7,168 nt of DNA from an uncultured Megasphaera sp. (GTDB taxonomy: Bacteria; Bacillota; Negativicutes; Veillonellales; Megasphaeraceae). Of this stretch, positions 1 to 5,560 are shown piece by piece. Numbering within the stretch: position 1 is the stretch's first letter; every line of letters starts with the position of its first letter. The stretch is from assembly GCF_958350005.1 (NCBI RefSeq), contig NZ_CATWFF010000107.1, positions 1 to 7,168 of the forward strand. The letters are read 5' to 3'. The translations under genes were made by a program, and so were the position numbers. The notes under the pieces were generated by a model that saw only the letters and a program-made list of their open reading frames with translations, had not been told where the DNA came from and did not search any database.

Positions 1-22
1 GTATATACTCTTTTTCCGTATA

Positions 23-73
23 AAGACCTCCCTGAATCAGCTCAAGATACATGAGCTGGCCTGGGGAGGTCTT
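23..73 (-). terminator. Hairpin downstream of the alcohol dehydrogenase gene, possible terminator
   Basis: A perfect 10-bp inverted repeat (AAGACCTCCC at 23-32, GGGAGGTCTT at 64-73) encloses a second 6-bp stem (CAGCTC at 38-43, GAGCTG at 53-58), separated by a 5x5 internal loop. It starts 26 nt after the stop codon of the alcohol dehydrogenase gene, where a terminator would be expected. On the minus strand the stem is followed only by a weak U stretch (CTTTATA, then a GC-containing stretch). On the plus strand the following DNA is also only moderately T-rich. It may be an imperfect or bidirectional terminator, or a 3'-end processing/stability hairpin. The structure is clear; the function is inferred. 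Confidence 0.45.
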
Positions 74-99
74 CATGTGTTTACTTATATTTTTGTATA

Positions 100-1191
100 T
101 TACGCTTTCAGACTGCGGTAGATCTGTTTGACCAGGTCCGGCGTTACCTCACAGGATGTACGCTTTACAGCACTGGTAGGCATAGTCAGTTTTGTGTACA
201 ACTCAATTTCTTCTTCTGTCAGGTCAACTGTTCCCGGCATGAGTTTTTTCATGATTTCTGTAAATTCTTCCAGGCCGCTCACATCCAGGAGTTCCCAGAT
301 TTTTGCGGTCTTATCAGGAACGGCTTCTTCCATGAGCTTCATATAGGCAGGGAATAAAATGCCATTGGCCCGCCCATGGGACAGACCTTTATAATAGGTC
401 AGCTGATAGCCCATGCCGTGAATCAGAGTCGTCCCGGTCTGAGCAATGACGATGCCGGCCAGGGTCGAAGCATACATGAGATCTTCCCGCACGGCATAAG
501 ACAGTTCCTGATCCAGCGCATCCAGATGAATTCCCAGGAACCGCATGGCTTCTTCAGCCCACACATCACTCATGGGCGTTGATCCTGTGGACAAATACCC
601 TTCAACAGCGTGAGACAAGGCATCAATAGCCGTATCAATCGTTACGCGCCGGGAAACTCCTACGGTAAACGTCGGGTCAACAAAGGCAATTTTCGGAAAA
701 ATCAGCGGGCTGCCGACGGACTGCTTCGTCCCGGCATGCGGGTTCGTAAGAACGGCTACTTTCGTGACTTCACTGCCCGTTCCGGACGTCGTAGGCACGG
801 CAATAATCGGCAGCGGCGGGCAGTATGGCCCAGTGAACAGCGCCGTATCATCGAGATCATTCGTACACAGCAGGGCAATTACCTTGCCTGCATCCATGGG
901 CGAGCCGCCGCCAATGGCAATGACGCAGCCGACCTGTTCGTTCCGCCCTACTTCAGCAGCACGCCGCACCGTTTCAATAGACGGATTGCTTTCCACTTCA
1001 TCAAACAGTACCCATTCTATTCCCAGGGCATCTAATTTGTCCGTTACAGCCTGCTGCGCTCCGTTGATCTTTGCGGAGTGACGCCCCGTTACCAGCAGTG
1101 CTTTCCTGCCAAACTGGGCCAGCACATCACCGCTCTGGGCAATGCAGTCTTTGCCAAAATACACTTTCGTAGGCATTTCATACTGAAACAT
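100..1191 (-). CDS. Group III iron-containing alcohol dehydrogenase (aldehyde reductase)
   Basis: A 363-residue cytoplasmic NAD(P)-dependent oxidoreductase of the iron-containing alcohol dehydrogenase family (FucO/1,3-propanediol dehydrogenase type), near the family's usual 380 residues. The N-terminal nucleotide-binding domain carries GGGSPMDAGK (94-103) and PTTSGTGSE (133-141). The C-terminal helical domain has the metal ligands D190 and H194 (in IDALSHAVEGY), H258 and H272, with the FucO spacing. The start at 1191 is supported by AAGGAGG seven nt upstream. It is the last gene of the set, separated from the hydrolase by 97 nt holding its own candidate promoter. By eye its third codon positions are richer in G and C than those of the upstream genes. 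The substrate cannot be read from the sequence. Reduction of malonic semialdehyde, formed from the beta-alanine released by the neighbouring enzymes, would fit the context. A general alcohol/aldehyde role unrelated to pyrimidines is equally possible. Confidence 0.92.
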   Translation of the reverse strand: MFQYEMPTKVYFGKDCIAQSGDVLAQFGRKALLVTGRHSAKINGAQQAVTDKLDALGIEWVLFDEVESNPSIETVRRAAEVGRNEQVGCVIAIGGGSPMDAGKVIALLCTNDLDDTALFTGPYCPPLPIIAVPTTSGTGSEVTKVAVLTNPHAGTKQSVGSPLIFPKIAFVDPTFTVGVSRRVTIDTAIDALSHAVEGYLSTGSTPMSDVWAEEAMRFLGIHLDALDQELSYAVREDLMYASTLAGIVIAQTGTTLIHGMGYQLTYYKGLSHGRANGILFPAYMKLMEEAVPDKTAKIWELLDVSGLEEFTEIMKKLMPGTVDLTEEEIELYTKLTMPTSAVKRTSCEVTPDLVKQIYRSLKA

Positions 1192-1203
1192 ACCTCAACC
1201 TCC

Positions 1204-1230
1204 TTATCTGCTTTCATCCGATACAGATAA
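1204..1230 (-). promoter_or_regulatory. Possible leader hairpin touching the alcohol dehydrogenase RBS
   Basis: On the minus strand TTATCTG (1224-1230) is complementary to CAGATAA (1204-1210), whose last AA are the first two bases of the AAGGAGG ribosome binding site. A 7-bp hairpin with a 13-nt loop could form in the leader and partly cover the RBS. The same TTATCTG can instead pair with CAGATA at 1234-1239, so two folds compete. The complementarity is seen directly; any regulatory role is speculative, and the stem is short and AT-rich. Confidence 0.22.
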
Positions 1231-1275
1231 ACGTATCTGCTACCTATCATAACAGATACGTTTATACTTGTACAA
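1224..1275 (-). promoter_or_regulatory. Candidate promoter and operator of the alcohol dehydrogenase gene
   Basis: A perfect 13-bp inverted repeat (ATAAACGTATCTG at 1227-1239, CAGATACGTTTAT at 1253-1265) surrounds a 13-nt centre. On the minus strand that centre holds a -10-like TATGAT (1246-1251), preceded by TG plus one base, an extended -10. A poor -35 candidate, TTGTAC (1270-1275), lies 18 nt upstream of it. CAGATA/TATCTG also recurs at 1224-1229 and 1205-1210. No U tract follows the repeat, which argues against a terminator for the upstream hydrolase gene. A dimeric regulator binding the two arms would sit across the -10 region. The regulator is not in the window. Confidence 0.5.
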
Positions 1276-1288
1276 ATGTAAAACTTTA

Positions 1289-2542
1289 TTATGCGTTAAC
1301 TACTTTATCTACCAAGCGGAAGAATGCAGATACACCACATTCCAGATCGGCATCAGGCGTATCTTCTTCCTTGCAGTGAGACAGGCCTTTGGTTGACTTG
1401 ACAAACATCATGACCGACGGCAGGAATTTAGCCATTTCAGCGGCATCATGGAGAGGTCCGGAATACAATGTAGCCCGTTCACCTGTCTGTTCTTCTACAG
1501 AATCCTGGCACAATTTAACCAGATGCGGATCAAAAATAGTGGGAGGAATACTCCAAACCGATTCGAATGAAACATCTACACCATTATCAGAGGCGGCTTT
1601 GACACAGGCATCGTGTGCTTCATCATAAATGGTCTTCAATACAGAGCTGTCAACATGACGCTGATCCAGAGAAATCTTACAAATGCCCGGGAAAATCGTA
1701 ACGACGTCGGGAACTACACTAACTTTCCCTACAGTACAGTACGCAAATTTATCAGCAGTCGTATGAGCAAGGCCAATATCCCGGAATTTCAGGGATGCCT
1801 GAGCCGCTGCCAGAAACGCATCGTGACGCATGGAAATAGGGCATCCGGAATGAGCCCGCTGACCGGTAAACGTAATATATTGACGTTCGCAGCCACAAAT
1901 ACCGCCAACACAAGCTACAGATCTATTCTGGCTTTCCAATACAGGCGCCTGTTCAATATGGAGTTCCAAATATTCTTTGATTCCCTTTTTCAAAAATTCT
2001 TCTTTGGCCTTAGGAAAGTCAGCGACATTCAAATTATATCGTTTTAATGCTTCCGTAAATGAAATACCATCGTTATCTTTTAATACGGCTGCTTCTTCAA
2101 CGTTAAGCGCTCCACTTACAGCAGAAGATCCAATACAGCTGCGTCCAAACCGGGCGCCTTCTTCATCAGCCCAGCTTACGACATAGAGCGTCTTTTTCGG
2201 TTTCTTACCATGTATGCCATATCGTTTAATAGCCCCCATGCCAGCTACAACGCCCAAAGCCCCATCAAGCCAGCCGCCATCATATACACAGTCTAAATGG
2301 CTGCCAATCAATACAGCATCATCTGTTTCCCCCTGGATTTTAGCAAATACATTATGGGCTGAATCTACTGAAATCTCTGCTCCTTCGGCTTTCATCATGT
2401 CCATAAACCACTGTTCTGCCTTATCCCATACAGGGGTCCAGGCAATACGCTGTGCCCCAGCCGGAGTCGACGTCATGGCTGCCAACGTCCGTAAATCAGC
2501 AACAACCCCTTTTGAATCTTTCAGTAATTCTTCTGTATTCAT
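1289..2542 (-). CDS. Zn-dependent M20-family N-carbamoyl hydrolase (probable beta-ureidopropionase)
   Basis: This 417-residue enzyme belongs to the hydantoinase/carbamoylase group of M20 metallopeptidase-fold amidohydrolases, of usual length (about 410). Candidate metal ligands are H82 (GSHLDCV), D93 (GGWLDGALG), E128 in the DEEGARFG motif with E127 as the general base, H194 (ELHIEQ) and H389 (GLSH). Position in a uracil-reduction cluster suggests it hydrolyses N-carbamoyl-beta-alanine to beta-alanine, CO2 and ammonia, the third step of the pathway. The family also contains L-carbamoylases and allantoate amidohydrolases, so substrate is inferred from context. Some motifs differ from the common form: HSGCPISM where HAGTTPM is typical, and SGPLHDA where SGAGHDA is typical. 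An ATG at 2551 is possible, but GAGAGGGG lies only one nt before it; the ATG at 2542 has better spacing (about 10 nt). It follows preA after 68 nt. Confidence 0.88.
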   Translation of the reverse strand: MNTEELLKDSKGVVADLRTLAAMTSTPAGAQRIAWTPVWDKAEQWFMDMMKAEGAEISVDSAHNVFAKIQGETDDAVLIGSHLDCVYDGGWLDGALGVVAGMGAIKRYGIHGKKPKKTLYVVSWADEEGARFGRSCIGSSAVSGALNVEEAAVLKDNDGISFTEALKRYNLNVADFPKAKEEFLKKGIKEYLELHIEQAPVLESQNRSVACVGGICGCERQYITFTGQRAHSGCPISMRHDAFLAAAQASLKFRDIGLAHTTADKFAYCTVGKVSVVPDVVTIFPGICKISLDQRHVDSSVLKTIYDEAHDACVKAASDNGVDVSFESVWSIPPTIFDPHLVKLCQDSVEEQTGERATLYSGPLHDAAEMAKFLPSVMMFVKSTKGLSHCKEEDTPDADLECGVSAFFRLVDKVVNA

Positions 2543-2573
2543 TATAACCATACCCCTCTCTTATAACAATCAA

Positions 2574-2601
2574 AATATATGTTAAACGTGTACTGGCACA
2601 A
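2574..2601 (-). promoter_or_regulatory. Weak promoter-like pair upstream of the N-carbamoyl hydrolase
   Basis: The gap after preA holds TTGTGC (2596-2601) and TATATT (2574-2579) on the minus strand, 16 nt apart, which would give a leader of roughly 25 nt to the ATG at 2542. The -35 match is poor (3/6) and the region is AT-rich, so this could be chance. No terminator hairpin is visible in the gap, so read-through from preA is likely in either case. Confidence 0.2.
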
Positions 2602-2610
2602 AGTTTATTT

Positions 2611-3828
2611 TTATGCAGGCATACGTTTAGCTACCCGTTTACTACTATGAATGGCCTGAACGGGACAAACAAGTTTGCATAAATGACAGCCTACACACTG
2701 TTTTCCCAGCAGTTGTGGCTTTCTTAGCTCACGATTCCAATAAATCGCCTGATGTCCACCGTCTTGACACGATATATAACAACGCCCACAGCCAATACAT
2801 GTATCATAGTTCCATACAGGATATACCATAGAGTGTCTGTCTAATACATCACTTTCCACAACATTTGGCAACGCACTGCCAACTAATTCATGAACAGATT
2901 GTACCTTTTTCTCCTGCATGTAGAAACACAGGCCATCGATCAAATCATCAATAATACGATATCCATACTGCATAACACTCGTTGTCACCTGTACAGTACC
3001 TGCACCTAAAGAGAAGAATTCCATAGCATCATGCCAGTTTTCAATTCCTCCCATACCACTAATCGGTGTTCCCTGTAACTCTTTGCACGCCGCCATATCC
3101 CTGATAAAACGTAACGCAATGGGTTTAACAGCTTTGCCAGAATATCCTGATACAGAAGAGTATCCACCTATATCTGGCAATACATGGTGCTGCAAGTCAA
3201 CAGTGGTAATACATTTAACTGTATTGATAGCAGCTAGTCCATCTGCCCCGCCGGCAATAGCCGCTTTAGCTGGAACAGTCATATCAGCAAGATTCGGCGT
3301 CATCTTAGCAAGAACCGGTAAATCGGTTCCTTTACGTACAGCCTGGCAATACCGATTGACGAGTTCTGCATCGACGCCTACATCAGATCCCATCTTTTCT
3401 TTTGCCATCTGCGGACAGGAAAAATTGCATTCAATCATATCTACTCCGGCTTGCGTCGACATTTCTGCTAATCGGGTCCATTCTTCTTCAGTCTGTCCCA
3501 TAATAGAAGATACGATAAGTTTCTCAGGAAATTTCTTTTTTAATTGATATAATGCTTCCAGATTTTCTTCTAATGGATGATCTGAAATTTGCTCCAGATT
3601 GCGAAACCCAACAAACGAGGCGCCTTCTTTATCAATCGCATCAAATCGAGGGGATACCTCTTCTGGATGGTAAAATCCAATTGTCTTAAATACAGCACCT
3701 CCCCAGCCCATCGCTAAGGCTCTGTCTACCATCTCTTCATTTCCAGCAATGCAAGATGATGATAAAAGAAAGGGGTTTTCACAAGTAATACCACAAAATG
3801 TTGTTTCCAACATTCTCTCTCGTTTCAT
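2611..3828 (-). CDS. preA: Dihydropyrimidine dehydrogenase catalytic subunit PreA
   Basis: A 405-residue cytoplasmic enzyme that reduces uracil or thymine to the 5,6-dihydro form at an FMN site. The N-terminal TIM barrel resembles dihydroorotate dehydrogenase: K48 (VFKTIG), NFSCP at 135-139 with C138 at the position of the catalytic cysteine of mammalian DPD, KMTPN (175-179), NT at 202-203 in the pyrimidine-contacting GGADG..INT segment, and SGYSGKAVKPIALRF. The C-terminus carries two [4Fe-4S] motifs, C344/C347/C350/C354 and C378/C381/C384/C388. Similarity to E. coli PreA as I recall it is extensive, including ECNFSCPQM. An ATG at 3849 is in frame, but the ATG at 3828 has GGAGG seven nt upstream and gives a 4-nt ATGA overlap with the preceding gene, so I chose it. 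In E. coli, PreA works with PreT, a flavoprotein that takes electrons from NADH; here only a truncated PreT-like partner is adjacent. Confidence 0.95.
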   Translation of the reverse strand: MKRERMLETTFCGITCENPFLLSSSCIAGNEEMVDRALAMGWGGAVFKTIGFYHPEEVSPRFDAIDKEGASFVGFRNLEQISDHPLEENLEALYQLKKKFPEKLIVSSIMGQTEEEWTRLAEMSTQAGVDMIECNFSCPQMAKEKMGSDVGVDAELVNRYCQAVRKGTDLPVLAKMTPNLADMTVPAKAAIAGGADGLAAINTVKCITTVDLQHHVLPDIGGYSSVSGYSGKAVKPIALRFIRDMAACKELQGTPISGMGGIENWHDAMEFFSLGAGTVQVTTSVMQYGYRIIDDLIDGLCFYMQEKKVQSVHELVGSALPNVVESDVLDRHSMVYPVWNYDTCIGCGRCYISCQDGGHQAIYWNRELRKPQLLGKQCVGCHLCKLVCPVQAIHSSKRVAKRMPA

Positions 3829-3840
3829 ACCATCACCTCC
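3825..3840 (-). promoter_or_regulatory. Overlapping stop/start and internal RBS coupling the PreT-like gene to preA
   Basis: The PreT-like gene ends in TGA (3827-3825), sharing bases with the preA ATG (3828-3826) as ATGA. The preA ribosome binding site GGAGG (3836-3840) is inside the last codons of the PreT-like gene. This arrangement normally couples translation and suggests the two proteins are made in linked amounts, as expected for subunits of one complex. Confidence 0.8.
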
Positions 3841-4151
3841 ACCTTGCAATTTGTTTCTGTATACCCGCTCAAAAACTCGGCAATCATTAATAGATTTACA
3901 GGTTGATCTATTTTACTGCGCAAGCACGCATGACGTCCTTTCAGTAAAGCTGCCGTCATATCATGACAATGCTGTTTTTCCGCTTCCCACATTCGGAAGG
4001 CTCCCAGAACATTCTGAAAGTAAAGAGCCCTTAGAATCCGATCAATGTGAATATCTCCATGACAGGCAGCAGTACAAGGTGCATCATAACAAAGTAAACA
4101 GCGACTTACTTCTTGTCGTATGGCTAAATTCATCATTTCTTCCATAAACAT
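3825..4151 (-). CDS. Stand-alone PreT-like N-terminal Fe-S domain protein, no flavin domain
   Basis: This 108-residue protein matches the N-terminal Fe-S domain of PreT/DPD (SRCLLCYDAPCTAACHGD at 16-33, then a helix with RALYFQNVLGA; E. coli has a similar RSIYFRNFKGA). C18, C21, C26 and C30 fit the C-x2-C-x4-C-x3-C pattern. C62 and C76 are 14 apart, like the first and last cysteines of the CxxxC...C...C block of PreT, but the two middle cysteines are T66 and G72. The tail aligns up to the end of this domain, then the gene stops; about 300 residues of FAD and NAD(P)H domains are absent. The start may be the ATG at 4151 or at 4145; AAGGCGGG overlaps the hydantoinase stop and is better spaced for 4145. 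It is tightly packed between the dihydropyrimidinase and preA genes. Likely an electron-transfer partner of PreA; the electron source is unknown. A decaying remnant is possible, but the intact coupling to preA argues against it. Confidence 0.82.
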   Translation of the reverse strand: MFMEEMMNLAIRQEVSRCLLCYDAPCTAACHGDIHIDRILRALYFQNVLGAFRMWEAEKQHCHDMTAALLKGRHACLRSKIDQPVNLLMIAEFLSGYTETNCKVEVMV

Positions 4152-4157
4152 CCCGCC

Positions 4158-5528
4158 TTACTTTGCATACTCACGTTTACATTTAATAAATTTTCCATGA
4201 CCCGGCGTCCCCAGAAACTTTCCATCATGGTATACATGCTGACCTCTGGAATACGTATCTGTTACATATCCTTTTAGCTGAACACCTTCCCAAATTGTGT
4301 AATCGCAATCGGAATGCATTTTATCATTAGTAACTGTAAAATCCTGTTCTGGATCATACAAAACAATATCTGCATCTTTGCCCGGTTCCAGGAAGCCTTT
4401 TTGGGTACAACCAAAAATTTTAGCCGGATTTTCTGCACATAAGGCTATTACTTTTTCAAAGGAAATACGACCTTTATTTGCTTCGCTCAGCATATAGGGA
4501 TACATCGTTTCAATACCCATACAGCCATTCGGAATCTTCGTAAAATCGTCTTTTCCAACATCTTTCTGTGCCTGTGTAAACGGACAATGATCCGTTGCAA
4601 TAGTATCAATAAATCCTTCCTTAATTCCCTGCCATAAATCATCCTGGCTTTTCTGCCCTTTCATAGGGGGAGAACATACAAAGTTGCGGCCATCTGGACG
4701 TTTATATACATCACAAGTAAAGTGCAAGTATTGCGGACACGTTTCTGCATAGATTTCATACCCTTCACTGACGGCCTGCCGTACTGCATCCATCCCCTGA
4801 TAATCGGCCAAATGGACGATATACAGCGGAGCATGTAATACTTTAGCCCAATAGATGGCCCGAATATCCGCTTCTCCTTCTACCGCTTCCGGTCGGCTCA
4901 AATAATGATACCACGGAGATAAATGCCCTTCTTTTTTAAAACGTTCAATATTTAAATCAATGACATCCGGATTTTCTGCATGTACTGCAATAAGTGTATT
5001 CGTTTCTTTAGACCGTTCTAAAGCACGATAAATATCTGCATCCGTCATCATCAGTCCATCTTTTTTATAGACCATAAATAATTTATAGCTAGGTAAGCCA
5101 GCCGCCGCTGCATCCGCAAATTCATCAAGCACGGCATCCGTCATATCCGTAATAGCTACATGAAAGGAATAATCAACGCAGGCCTGAGGATCGCATAATT
5201 CCATTCTCGGTGCCACAGCTTCTCGAATTCCCTGTCCCTTACGCTGAATAACGAAATCAAATACCGTCGTAACACCACCGCATGCAGCAGCCCGTGTACC
5301 AGCTAAATAACTGTCAGCAGAAGTTGTTCCATTAAAAGGCATTTGTAAATGTGTATGCGCATCTATAGCACCTGGCAATACATACTTACCTTTAGCATCT
5401 ACAACGGGAACGCCTTCTTTATCAATAGTACGACTAATAGATTCGATCTTTTCATCTTTTACATAAACATCGCCCTGAAACCGGTGCGTTGACGTAATAA
5501 TCGTACCGCCTTTAATAATAAACTCCAT
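4158..5528 (-). CDS. hydA: Dihydropyrimidinase (D-hydantoinase family)
   Basis: A 456-residue cyclic amidohydrolase that opens dihydrouracil or dihydrothymine to the N-carbamoyl-beta-amino acid; many relatives also open 5-substituted hydantoins. The binuclear zinc site is complete: H58 and H60 (DAHTHL), K149 for carbamylation (SYKLFM), H183 (VHAEN), H239 (IVHL) and D313 (ATDHCPF). Y154 is the expected catalytic tyrosine, and SPPMKG (286-291) and PNGCMGIE form the substrate-binding part. Length is typical for the family (about 460). The start at 5528 has GAGGGG seven nt upstream. It follows the permease gene after 32 nt with no terminator visible, and the next gene begins within 6-12 nt of its stop, so it is in the same operon. 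Its position next to preA favours dihydropyrimidine over hydantoin as the physiological substrate; no hydantoin racemase is seen. Confidence 0.93.
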   Translation of the reverse strand: MEFIIKGGTIITSTHRFQGDVYVKDEKIESISRTIDKEGVPVVDAKGKYVLPGAIDAHTHLQMPFNGTTSADSYLAGTRAAACGGVTTVFDFVIQRKGQGIREAVAPRMELCDPQACVDYSFHVAITDMTDAVLDEFADAAAAGLPSYKLFMVYKKDGLMMTDADIYRALERSKETNTLIAVHAENPDVIDLNIERFKKEGHLSPWYHYLSRPEAVEGEADIRAIYWAKVLHAPLYIVHLADYQGMDAVRQAVSEGYEIYAETCPQYLHFTCDVYKRPDGRNFVCSPPMKGQKSQDDLWQGIKEGFIDTIATDHCPFTQAQKDVGKDDFTKIPNGCMGIETMYPYMLSEANKGRISFEKVIALCAENPAKIFGCTQKGFLEPGKDADIVLYDPEQDFTVTNDKMHSDCDYTIWEGVQLKGYVTDTYSRGQHVYHDGKFLGTPGHGKFIKCKREYAK

Positions 5529-5560
5529 TTAAAATCCCCTCTTTTCTGACAATATACGTT

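Noticed and set aside
1227..1265. The 13-bp inverted repeat as a rho-independent terminator of the N-carbamoyl hydrolase gene.
   Set aside because: The stem is AT-rich, the loop is 13 nt long, and no U tract follows on the minus strand; an operator/promoter reading fits better.
2611..3849. The longer preA start at 3849.
   Set aside because: The seven extra codons contain the GGAGG ribosome binding site of the ATG at 3828, and their translation is glycine-rich, as expected when an RBS is read as coding.
3749..4147. A plus-strand frame of 132 codons spanning the start of preA and the PreT-like gene.
   Set aside because: Both minus-strand genes beneath it have conserved motifs, a good RBS for preA and translational coupling; the plus-strand translation is featureless.
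3825..4151. The PreT-like gene as a frameshifted full-length PreT.
   Set aside because: After its stop codon the sequence is immediately preA, with no room for the missing flavin and nucleotide domains in any frame. It is a domain-level truncation, not a frameshift.
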